64,000 bases of DNA from UBA8337 sp965221415. Its GTDB lineage: Bacteria > Pseudomonadota > Alphaproteobacteria > RS24. The translations under genes and the position numbers were made by a program. Below the pieces are notes generated by a model, which saw only the letters and a program-made list of their open reading frames with translations, was not told where the DNA came from and ran no database searches. Each line of letters starts with the position of its first letter. The stretch's first letter is position 1. Of the stretch, positions 1 to 8,700 are shown one piece after another. Location: contig OZ244887.1 in assembly GCA_965221415.1 (NCBI GenBank), positions 868,001 through 932,000 on the forward strand, read 5' to 3'.

Positions 1-2
1 AG

Positions 3-524
3 GGGGAGATTAGGGCAGAAGGCAGCAATGAGACCAGTACTTTAAGGAATAATGAAGCTTTTCAGGTGCTGACGGCGACAACTGACCCAGACATTTCTGG
101 TAATAGTCTGCCTGCTCAATTTTCTCCTTCTTTTGGTTCTGCGAGTGTAGATGTATTCAGTTCGGCTTCTACTTCTGGGTTTAGCCAAAATGGTAGTGCT
201 GGTGATGATTTCTATGTGATTAGCCGTTTCCAATATGGGAATGTTGAGATAACCGATACAGTTGGAACGAACCTTATCAAGTTTGATGTCGGTGTAACGA
301 TAACGGATTATGATGAGGAAAGTGCTGATGGTTTTGTTAAGGTAATCTCCCGTGTTGCTTTGACGCTTTCGACGGGTGCTGTGATTACGATTATCAACCC
401 TGTTGGTAAGTTTGTATTCCAGCTTGGTGATGATGACGTTATTGCGACCTATGCTGAGTTCAAGGGGGAGATTAGGGCAGAAGGCAGCAATGAGACCAGT
501 ACTTTGAGGAATAACGAAGCTTTC
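3..524 (+). repeat. Near-identical N-terminal repeat, 3' part, in gene 1
   Basis: The visible part matches the last 522 bases of the 879-bp repeat of genes 2-4 (end of the first YVISRFQ domain and the whole second one). It implies that gene 1 has the same N-terminus as genes 2-4, upstream of the window. Confidence 0.85.
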
Positions 525-3500
525 CCCATTCCCTTCCCATCGGAAGAGCCTGCGCCAACGGCGGCAAGTGATGCGGTGTTTGACCCGCTTCCAAGTTTGA
601 CTCTGACAGGGCTGCAAGATGGTCGCGCGGAGGCGATTATCATCGGCACTGTGACAGCGAGTGATGCGGATGACGACCCGATTGCCTATACTCTGGATGG
701 TGCCCCGAGCGGTTTTGCGATTGGCGAGACAAGCGGCGAGATTACATATGCGGGCAGGGGGATATCGTACACGCGTACGCCGAGCATTACGTTTGACGTT
801 ATTGCGACATCTACGGGCGCAGATGGCACAGACACCGCCATCCGCGAAGAAGTCAGCATTCGGATAGCAGAGCCGCCCCGCGTGGGTGCTGATGCGGTGT
901 TTGTCGATGTGCCGACTGATTTTACTTTGGTCGAGGGTCACGATGGCAGCACGACACCTATTGTTATCGGGTCTGTGCGGGCGACTGATGCGGATGGCGA
1001 TACGGTTGCCTATCGTTTGCGCGTGGACTTCGCGGGCGAGGATACAACTGGTTTTGAAATCGATGCGAACGGCCAGATTACATATGTTGGCACGGGGCTG
1101 ACTTACGCGGATAGTCCGACGGCTCGGTTTACGGCTGTTGCGACATCGACTGGCGTATATGGCACACAGACCGACGTTCTCCACGATGTCATCATTGATA
1201 TTGTTGAGAACGCAGCCCCGACTATTGACCATTCTATTGCCACGGCGGTGCCAGACACGGAGCCGACGAATATTGCATCATTGGCGGTCATTACGTCAGA
1301 TGTGACATCGTACCCGCCTGATGGCAGTCTGTTCTCGGACGAAAGAGAGCAGTTGAATTTTAGTAATCTGGTTGATGGGGTTACGACTGTTCCGCTTTGG
1401 GGATTTGATGGTGAGGGTTATTCTCCACGCGATGCGGATGGTAAGTTTCTGTCCTTCCGTTTTGAAGACGACGACTATACGCAAGGCAGCGTCCTGCTTT
1501 ATATTCGGGGTGGTCGAACGACGACGGATATTGACAACTCAATGCTAGAATTCCGACTTGATGGTATTGTTGTTGGCACGCCTACGACTTTACTAAGTGC
1601 CAATGCGGATTCGAAGAGAATCATCACGGTCACGCCAGACGCTGATTTGGTGTTCGATGAAGTGCGGGTTATTTTTAGTGGCGACGACCAGAATTTTAAA
1701 GAAGTTGAGATTTTCGGGCGCACGACAGAGCTTGTGTTTGACTCATTTGCGAACCAAGATGCGGTGACGACGCTTTCCGCGTTCGATACCACGCCGAATG
1801 GTCTGGCGTGGAGCTTGGAAGATGCGAATTCACCTACGGCTGATGCGCGGCTCTTTGATATTAATGAAGATACGGGTGAGATAACGTGGAAAACCGCGCC
1901 TGATTTTGCCACGACGGTAAGCACCTCAGACAATAAAGAATTCACAGTGACAGCCATCGCGACAGATGGTAGCGGCGCAACAGACCGTATTACCCTCACT
2001 GTGACATTGCTTGAGAACACCGCACCTGTTTTTGACGGTCCTGCTATTACAAATATTGCGCCGATGGCGGCGCTTTCGACAACAATCACGAACTTTTTCG
2101 GTAGGACGAGTGAGGAGGATATCGCTCAACGAATCGGGTATCTAACTGACGGAAGATTTCCTGATGCTGCTAGTTTCAGTAGTAGCAACGCTTTTTTCAC
2201 CAATTTTGCTAATGGGCGTAGCGTAACCTTCGATTTTGAAGGCGACACCTATAGCCAAGCTACTGTTCGTGTTTATAATAGAATAGAGGATCGCGTTGGC
2301 CGTGACGATCGTGTTGAGAGGTATATTGACCATTCAAGATTAGATTTTTTGCGCGATGGTGAGGTTGTTTACACGAAGCTTTTACAAAGCTCCACTCAGG
2401 ATGCGCGCAACATCATCACGGTTGCCGCCATGGAGATAGTGTTTGATGCCGTTCGGATTACTTTTAATGGCAATAATCAAAACCTCGCCGAAGTAGAAAT
2501 TGACGCACGTGAACTAACGCCGATTGTTTCAGTTGAGAACCAACAAGAAGCGGGGACGCTTTCAGCGGTGGATGCTGAGGGTGATAGCGTCACATGGGCG
2601 CTAACGGGCGGCGATGACGTTGCTTTGTTTGATATCAATAGCGAAACGGGTGAGATAAGGTGGAAAACCGCACCCGATTATGACACCCTCAATAGTGCCG
2701 CAGGCACCAAACTGTTCAGCCTGATAGTGACCGTGACAGATGGTAGCAATGCAGAGATTGTCCACCGCATTGTTAGACTAGCCGATGTAGACGATGTTGC
2801 ACCAATTTTTGCGAACAGAATCATCGAGGGCTTCACAGGCCACGCGAATCTCTATGCCAATGGTGTTGATGCGAGTGATGGCATTTTCCATTATTCGGGG
2901 ACGATACCTAGAGGCGCGCCCAGCATGACAAACATACCTGATTTGGTCGCTTACTTGCCCGATGGCAGCATCGTTAATATTCCAGCGCAGAATAACTTCA
3001 GCTTCACTTACAACTCTGCTTTTAATTTCGCCTACCTTTGGATTGAGCAAGCTGGCGATGGAACTTGGGTGTTGGCCACATCTCCAGACCTAACCCTACC
3101 GACACATGGCCGCCCATTCTACACGCTTGGGGTCTATAATAGCGACGCTAGGTTTTTCTTTTATCCTTATGCCAACCTTGGTGGCCTTCTTACAAGTGTT
3201 GGTGAGTTTGTTCGCGATGAGCAGCTTATTATTCCGCTGGACGACACGCTTGCAGTTGACTCAGGCGAGAACCAAAATGCGGTCATCACGCTCGTAGCGG
3301 CGGATGTTGACACAGCGGCAGCTGACCTTGTCTGGTCGCTGAGTGGTGCATACGCGCACTTGTTTGAAGTCTCAAGCAGTGGCGTGGTGACGTGGGCGAC
3401 GGCACCTGATTATGAAACTCTCTATAATGATGCTGGTGGCAAAGACTTTGGTGTTACTGTTACCGTTTCAAATGAGAGTACTATCGGACTGCTTTCAGAC

Positions 3501-5675
3501 AGCATTGACCTTACTGTGACATTGACGGACGCAGACGGGCCTGTCATCACCCAAGGCGACAGCCTTGCCCTTGAGGTGTCTGACGGGCAGCAAGCGGTGA
3601 CCACGCTTACAGCGATAGATGAAGAGACAGCCGCGGCGGGTAGCTATACATGGACGTTGACGGGCGATGACGCTACCCTGTTTGAAGTCTCAAACAGTGG
3701 TGTGGTGACGTGGGCGACTGCCCCTGATTTTGACGCTCTTGATAGCGATGACGGTGACAAAGTGTTCACCTTCACGGCGACTGTTAGCAATGGTGACAGC
3801 ACCACGCCTCTGACGGATAGCATTGTCCTTGCGATTACATTGGTTGATGGCGCTAACCCTGTTATTGGTGAAGGGGCGGTGCTTGCGGTTGACTCGCGCG
3901 AGAACCAAGATGCGGTAGCCACGCTCACAGCAACGGCGGCGGGTTCTGTTACGTGGTCGCTGCACGGCGATAATATTGCCCTGATTGATGCTAATCCTCT
4001 GCTAGAAGCAACTGGTGATGCTGACCTGTTTGAAATCGACAGTGCAACGGGTGTCATCACATGGGCGAGCGCGCCTGATTTTGAAACAGCGTCTAGCGAT
4101 AGAGGCACCAAAGAATTCACCTTTGCTGCGCGCGCGTCAGATGGCACGAATACAGACACAACTATTGTGACCGTGACGCTGACGGACGAAGATGCTAGCA
4201 CAGGGGTGTATTTCATTCCGACCGGCGGCAGTCAGGTTTTTGGGGTTAATGCCGCAGGAACACCTGCCGCAAGCCTCGATGCGCTCGTTTTCACATCTGG
4301 CACGGCCACCGTGGTCGGCACGTATGGCGATTTCACGCTCAGCCTCAACGGTAATACGGTAAACTGGGTCTATGCGTTGGATGACACACGCGCTGCTGCG
4401 CAAGCCTTGGGAGTGGACGAAATCGCGCATGAAACATTCCGACTCCAGTCGGTTGTCGATGGCGTTGCAGGCGAGATTCAAACCTTTGAAGCCGATGTTG
4501 TCGGTGTCAATGATGCCCCAACGATTGCCAATACGGCGGTCACAGTACGGGTGGCTGCGGGCGCAAGCTTTACGATTCAATCACTGGCGTCGCTCATCGG
4601 CTATGCGGATGCTGACGGTACCGTCGCTGACCCCGATTCAGGGCAGGATTTCTTCCGCTATGCCGTGCTCAATCTCGATGGTCTCGACGATATTGAGGGC
4701 GAGTTTTCCTATAGTTTCCGTGGCCTTGACCGTGCTTTTACGGAAAGCACGTCTATTCTCACATATCTTCGCACGAATCCTAGCAATATGAAGTTTCAGG
4801 CTGATGGCGATGCAGCGGGCAGTAGCTTCACGTTCAGCCTTACGGTGGGTGACGAAATCGACGGACGCACCGAACGCTCAGAGCCTATTAGCGTCACTGT
4901 AGAGATTGCAGCGGCGGCCGGTGCGGGCGGCACAACATCAAGCACATCTACTGTGGGCAGCAGCGTCACCACCCTCATGAGTGGTGATGGCACGGCGGCT
5001 GATAATTTAGATGCACATGATGCGCCTAATGGATTGACTATTCAGGGCGGTGCGTTGGCTGATGTAATCATTGGCACGGCGCATGGCGATATCATCGCGG
5101 GTGGCTACGGTGACGATAGCATCACGCTAGGCGATGGCGCAGATAAAGTCGTTTATCGGTGGGAAAGCGGCGCGTCCTCCACCGCGACAGATGGCGGCGA
5201 CACGGTGACAGGCTTTGCACGTGGCGTTGACCAACTCGTCCTTATTGATGTCGATACAGCATCGCCGATTACGAGCTTTAAAGGCTTTATTGATTACGCC
5301 AAAGGGACGGATACGGTTGCGGGCAGTGCTGATGATTTAGTGACATTCGCGTTTACTGACGATAGCGCGGACGCTTTGACAAGCCTCGAGATTATTTTCG
5401 CCAATGCTGGTACAACCGATGGCTCAACGGCGGGTGGCGCTGATTCTAACAGGCTTACGATTACATTCGAAAACGCGATAGATGTTGCGACGCAACAGGC
5501 TATATTCCGTACGCCTGACACGACTGACCTCAGTGCTATATTGGTAGAGGAGGGCGGCAAGCTTGTTCTTCAGTCTAAGTATGGGACGATTGATGATATC
5601 CTCGGCAAAACGGACACGTTTGAGAGCGTCATATTCGACGATGATACGACAAGCCTCGGCTTTGACATTATCTAG
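3..5675 (+). CDS. Giant cadherin/discoidin-like adhesin with RTX-like C-terminal secretion-type module (5' partial)
   Basis: The gene runs in from outside the window. The reading frame is open from base 3, and those bases encode the end of a domain (GEIRAEGSNETSTLRNNEAF) that is internal in the neighbouring paralogues. A start at the GTG at 66 would therefore be false. The visible 1890 residues read in order: one YVISRFQ domain (63-524); two cadherin-like repeats of the GQITYVGTG type (about 568-1212); discoidin-like domain and cadherin (1264-2035); a second discoidin-like domain and cadherin (2038-2815); one FTG/YLPDG domain (2815-3240); three cadherin domains (to about 4200); a VCBS-like domain; and a C-terminal module with GGYGDDSITLGDGADKV and a terminal DDDTTSLGFDII. 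Cadherin domains show ENQ, FxINxxTGxIxW and PDFE/PDYE, the usual calcium-ligand positions. By family knowledge such proteins are type I-secreted adhesins; binding partner unknown. The last codons also hold the promoter of the next gene. Confidence 0.93.
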   Translation, partial: GEIRAEGSNETSTLRNNEAFQVLTATTDPDISGNSLPAQFSPSFGSASVDVFSSASTSGFSQNGSAGDDFYVISRFQYGNVEITDTVGTNLIKFDVGVTITDYDEESADGFVKVISRVALTLSTGAVITIINPVGKFVFQLGDDDVIATYAEFKGEIRAEGSNETSTLRNNEAFPIPFPSEEPAPTAASDAVFDPLPSLTLTGLQDGRAEAIIIGTVTASDADDDPIAYTLDGAPSGFAIGETSGEITYAGRGISYTRTPSITFDVIATSTGADGTDTAIREEVSIRIAEPPRVGADAVFVDVPTDFTLVEGHDGSTTPIVIGSVRATDADGDTVAYRLRVDFAGEDTTGFEIDANGQITYVGTGLTYADSPTARFTAVATSTGVYGTQTDVLHDVIIDIVENAAPTIDHSIATAVPDTEPTNIASLAVITSDVTSYPPDGSLFSDEREQLNFSNLVDGVTTVPLWGFDGEGYSPRDADGKFLSFRFEDDDYTQGSVLLYIRGGRTTTDIDNSMLEFRLDGIVVGTPTTLLSANADSKRIITVTPDADLVFDEVRVIFSGDDQNFKEVEIFGRTTELVFDSFANQDAVTTLSAFDTTPNGLAWSLEDANSPTADARLFDINEDTGEITWKTAPDFATTVSTSDNKEFTVTAIATDGSGATDRITLTVTLLENTAPVFDGPAITNIAPMAALSTTITNFFGRTSEEDIAQRIGYLTDGRFPDAASFSSSNAFFTNFANGRSVTFDFEGDTYSQATVRVYNRIEDRVGRDDRVERYIDHSRLDFLRDGEVVYTKLLQSSTQDARNIITVAAMEIVFDAVRITFNGNNQNLAEVEIDARELTPIVSVENQQEAGTLSAVDAEGDSVTWALTGGDDVALFDINSETGEIRWKTAPDYDTLNSAAGTKLFSLIVTVTDGSNAEIVHRIVRLADVDDVAPIFANRIIEGFTGHANLYANGVDASDGIFHYSGTIPRGAPSMTNIPDLVAYLPDGSIVNIPAQNNFSFTYNSAFNFAYLWIEQAGDGTWVLATSPDLTLPTHGRPFYTLGVYNSDARFFFYPYANLGGLLTSVGEFVRDEQLIIPLDDTLAVDSGENQNAVITLVAADVDTAAADLVWSLSGAYAHLFEVSSSGVVTWATAPDYETLYNDAGGKDFGVTVTVSNESTIGLLSDSIDLTVTLTDADGPVITQGDSLALEVSDGQQAVTTLTAIDEETAAAGSYTWTLTGDDATLFEVSNSGVVTWATAPDFDALDSDDGDKVFTFTATVSNGDSTTPLTDSIVLAITLVDGANPVIGEGAVLAVDSRENQDAVATLTATAAGSVTWSLHGDNIALIDANPLLEATGDADLFEIDSATGVITWASAPDFETASSDRGTKEFTFAARASDGTNTDTTIVTVTLTDEDASTGVYFIPTGGSQVFGVNAAGTPAASLDALVFTSGTATVVGTYGDFTLSLNGNTVNWVYALDDTRAAAQALGVDEIAHETFRLQSVVDGVAGEIQTFEADVVGVNDAPTIANTAVTVRVAAGASFTIQSLASLIGYADADGTVADPDSGQDFFRYAVLNLDGLDDIEGEFSYSFRGLDRAFTESTSILTYLRTNPSNMKFQADGDAAGSSFTFSLTVGDEIDGRTERSEPISVTVEIAAAAGAGGTTSSTSTVGSSVTTLMSGDGTAADNLDAHDAPNGLTIQGGALADVIIGTAHGDIIAGGYGDDSITLGDGADKVVYRWESGASSTATDGGDTVTGFARGVDQLVLIDVDTASPITSFKGFIDYAKGTDTVAGSADDLVTFAFTDDSADALTSLEIIFANAGTTDGSTAGGADSNRLTITFENAIDVATQQAIFRTPDTTDLSAILVEEGGKLVLQSKYGTIDDILGKTDTFESVIFDDDTTSLGFDII
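568..1212 (+). repeat. Two cadherin-like GQITYVGTG repeats in gene 1
   Basis: Each is about 105 residues: DAVFxxxPxxxTL, then IIIGTVxAxDADDDxIAY, GFAI/GFEI, GQITYVGTG and VVATSTGADG, ending in a short EVSIRI/VIIDIVE strand. The layout is cadherin-like but the motif set differs from the main ENQ/GEITW cadherins. The type occurs only in genes 1 and 4. Confidence 0.65.
1264..2515 (+). other. Two discoidin (F5/8 type C)-like domains in gene 1
   Basis: Domains at about 1264-1735 and 2038-2515, separated by one cadherin. Landmarks in order: NIASLAVITSDVTSY, NLVDGVTTVPLWG, LSFRFEDDDYTQGSVLLYIR, an LEFRLDG strand, ITVTPDADLVFDEVRVIF and FKEVEIFGR. This pattern (loop-W, core beta strands, closing VEI strand) fits galactose-binding-like folds. 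The assignment is by eye; the ligand is unknown. Confidence 0.6.
4200..4515 (+). other. VCBS-like domain in gene 1
   Basis: The segment contains GTYGDFTLSLNGNTVNWVY, then ALGVDEIAHETF and a closing VVGVNDAP. These match the usual VCBS order (GTYGTLTL..., YxLD, ALGxGExxxDTF, DG...). It is the only clear copy in the window. It sits just before an unassigned stretch (about 4516-4980) and the C-terminal module. VCBS domains are common in secreted bacterial adhesins. Confidence 0.7.
4983..5675 (+). other. C-terminal RTX-like/type I secretion-type module of gene 1
   Basis: The module begins GDGTAADNLDAHDAP and holds one degenerate RTX nonapeptide-like stretch (GGYGDDSITLGDGADKV), then YRWESG, GGDTVTGFARG, FESVIFDDD and TTSLGFDII at the extreme C-terminus. 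The same module, in the same order, ends the fifth gene. C-terminal uncleaved signals with this look (acidic, RTX-adjacent, hydrophobic last residues) are typical of type I secretion substrates. The assignment as a secretion signal is inference from position and style. Confidence 0.75.
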
Positions 5676-5690
5676 TATCTTAAGTACAGT
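5662..5690 (+). promoter_or_regulatory. Sigma-70-like promoter of gene 2, embedded in the last codons of gene 1
   Basis: -35 TTGACA (5662-5667), a perfect match formed by the Phe-Asp-Ile codons of the GFDII terminus, 17-bp spacer, -10 TACAGT (5685-5690, 4 of 6). The same arrangement recurs at all five junctions. Expected start of transcription is about 5697, giving a leader of about 63 nt. Confidence 0.6.
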
Positions 5691-5759
5691 ATGGCAGTGA
5701 ATCTTAACCTGTGCTTTACCTTTTGCGGGTAAAATAGCAACAATAAGAATGGAACAGGC
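5691..5759 (+). promoter_or_regulatory. 5' leader of gene 2 with small hairpin and ribosome site
   Basis: TTTACC (5715-5720), loop TTTTGCG, GGTAAA (5728-5733): a 6-bp AT-rich stem without a following T run, so not a convincing terminator. GGAA (5751-5754) and AGG (5756-5758) precede the ATG at 5760. The TTTTGCG loop and flanks are shared by all five leaders. A mini-frame GTG-CTT-TAC-CTT-TTG-CGG-GTA-AAA-TAG starts at 5711. Confidence 0.5.
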
Positions 5760-8700
5760 ATGACTTTTATACTTTCCGCCCCTTTGACCGCCACTGAAGG
5801 CACTGAGTACGAGTTTACTATCACGCCGACTGCGGCTCTGGCGGCTGACACGATGATACGTTGGCAGATTGTCCCGAAAGGGGCGTTGCCGGTCACAAGT
5901 TCTGACTTTCCTTCTCTGACAGGGATGCTTAGCTTTACGTCTGGCGCGACCACTGCACAAACCGTGGCCTTTACACCAACCGATGATGCAAGACGAGAAA
6001 TATCAAAAGACTTTGAGCTGCGTATTTATGATGCCGCTGATATGGCCAGTGAACCCACCGCACTTGATACACAAGTCGTCACGCTCAGAGATAATGATGA
6101 TGCCGCAGGGACTTATGGTAACGAGCTTCTCACCGGTAATGGTGATGCAAATATCATAGGTTTTGGTACGGCGCATGGCGTTACAGCGAATGGTAGTGCT
6201 GGCAGTGATTTCTATGTGATTAGCCGTTTCCAATATGGGAATGTTGAGATAACCGATACAGTTGGAACGAACCTTGTCAAGTTTGATGCTGGTGTGACGA
6301 TAACGGATTATGATGAAGAAAGTGCTGATGGTTTTGTTAAGGTAATCTCTCGTGTTGATTTGACGCTTTCGACGGGTGCTGTGATTACGATTATCAACCC
6401 TGTTGGTAAGTTTGTATTCCAGCTTGGTAGTGACCCGATTATTACGACCTATGATGAGTTTAAGGGGGAGATTAGGGCAGAAGGCAGCAATGAGACCAGT
6501 ACTTTAAGGAATAATGAAGCTTTTCAGGTGCTGACGGCGACAACTGACCCAGACATTTCTGGTAATAGTCTGTCTGCTCAATTTTCTCCTTCTTTTGGTT
6601 CTGCGAGTGTAGATGTATTCAGTTCGGCTTCTACTTCTGGGTTTAGCCAAAATGGTAGTGCTGGTGATGATTTCTATGTGATTAGCCGTTTCCAATATGG
6701 GAATGTTGAGATAACCGATACAGTTGGAACGAACCTTATCAAGTTTGATGTCGGTGTGACGATAACGGATTATGATGAGGAAAGTGCTGATGGTTTTGTT
6801 AAGGTAATCTCTCGTGTTGCTTTGACGCTTTCGACGGGTGCTGTGATTACGATTATCAACCCTGTTGGTAAGTTTGTATTCCAGCTTGGTGATGATGACG
6901 TTATTGCGACCTATGCTGAGTTCAAGGGGGAGATTAGGGCAGAAGGCAGCAATGAGACCAGTACTTTGAGGAATAACGAAGCTTTCTCCATTCCTATCCC
7001 ATCGGCGGAAGTTGCGAACACCGCGCCCATTATTACGCAAACAGGCGGCACGATGGTGACGGTGGTCGGCGAGACGGTCACGCCAGGCCACGCAGCACAG
7101 ACAAATGTTAATGTCAATGGTGTGGATGCTACTGACGGTGTTTTCTCTTATACGGGTCTAGTATCGTATGATTCGAGTAGTGATGAAGTACACGTATTTA
7201 TGTCTAGTTCCTCCACTGAGCCTAACCGCGCTTATTTGCCCGATGGCCGCGTCATCGATATTCCGACTGCACGGTTCGCCGCTAGCGTGCCAGCTTCCGA
7301 CAATCCTTATATTTGGCTTGAGCAAGATGCCGATGGAAATTGGCAGTTAGGCACGGGTGTGGCGTTCCCGTCAGAGGACAATACATTCTATGCTCTTGCG
7401 CAGTGGGACAATAATGAAGACCGTACGCTCCGTTTTGGTGACGTCGCTTTTCAGACGCCGTTTACCCATGAATATACAAGCTTTAGGTTTGATTCAGAAG
7501 AAAACCAAGATGTGGCGGTGTCCATGGACGCGCTTACAGCGACGGATACCACGCCGAATGGCTTAACGTGGAGCTTGGGCGGGGTGGACGCGGCACTGTT
7601 TGAAATCGACAGCGTAACGGGCGAGATTACTTGGATAGAAGAGCCTGATTATGAAACCCTCAATAGTGCGGACGGCGACAAAGACTTCCAACTAACGGCG
7701 ATAGTTAAAGATGGTGGCAACTTCGAAGACAGCATTGCGCTAACGGTGACATTAACCGATGGGAATGATGCGCCTGTTATTATAAACGTCCTCGAGGACT
7801 TCACGGGGCAGCGGGATGTTTTTCTTAATGGGGAAAATGCCCATGATGGCGTTTTCCATTACACGGGGACGGTGCGGACTCCGTTTGGAGGAACTGTCTA
7901 TACACAGGACATCGTCATTTATTTGGCTGATGGCACAATCCTAGAGGTTCCAGATTTGTCCGTCAGAACCAACTATGAGTACCCTGAATTCTGGGTGGCA
8001 CGTGTCGATGATGATAGCAACCCCAACACGCCAGCTGTCTGGCAATTTTTTGAGAGTGGTACATCGACATTTCCGCCAGATGGCAGATTCTACCATCTTG
8101 GGTTTTATGACCTTGACGGGACACGTAAATTTGCGCCGAATGGCACTTCCGTCACGGATGGGACAATTGTCGTTGGCGTTGACGGTACTGTTGCGGCTGA
8201 CGGCTCCCTTGCGATTGACTCGGCTGAGAACCAAAATACGGTTGTCACGCTTTCAGCGACCGACCTTGATGGCGATACGCTCACATGGGAGCTAACGGGT
8301 GGGGCGGACATGAACCGTTTTGCTATCGACCGCGATACGGGCGCGATAACGTGGGTAACCTCGCCTGAATTCGATACGCGCGATAGTGCTGACAGCGACA
8401 AACAGTTTCAAGTCACGGCGACAGTGAGAGATACTGTCGGCAGCGATGAGATTGCGTTGACTGTGACATTGGTTGAAAATACCGACCCTGTTATTGGAAC
8501 TGTCATCGAGGGCTTCACGGGGTGGCGGGATGTCTTTGTCAATGGGGACAATGACACCGATGGCACTTTCCATTACACGGGGCGGGTAGTTATTTCTGGC
8601 GGACTTGTCTTTGTAGTTAACGTTGATATTTATTTGGATGATGGCACCGTCATCGATATTCCAAATGTGCGAGTCGCGAGCAACTTTGTGGATGGTGAAT

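Noticed and set aside
66..68. GTG at 66 as the start of the first gene
   Set aside because: The frame is open upstream to the window edge and encodes a segment that is internal to the same domain in genes 2-4. The gene is simply cut by the window.
4900..4935. Ala-Ala-Ala-Gly stretch in gene 1 as a LapG-type cleavage site
   Set aside because: It lies next to the C-terminal module, whereas such sites are N-terminal in known retained adhesins. It looks like a low-complexity linker.
5715..5733. Intergenic hairpins as intrinsic terminators
   Set aside because: The stems are 5-7 bp, AT-rich and lack a T run on the 3' side. They sit in the leader of the next gene.
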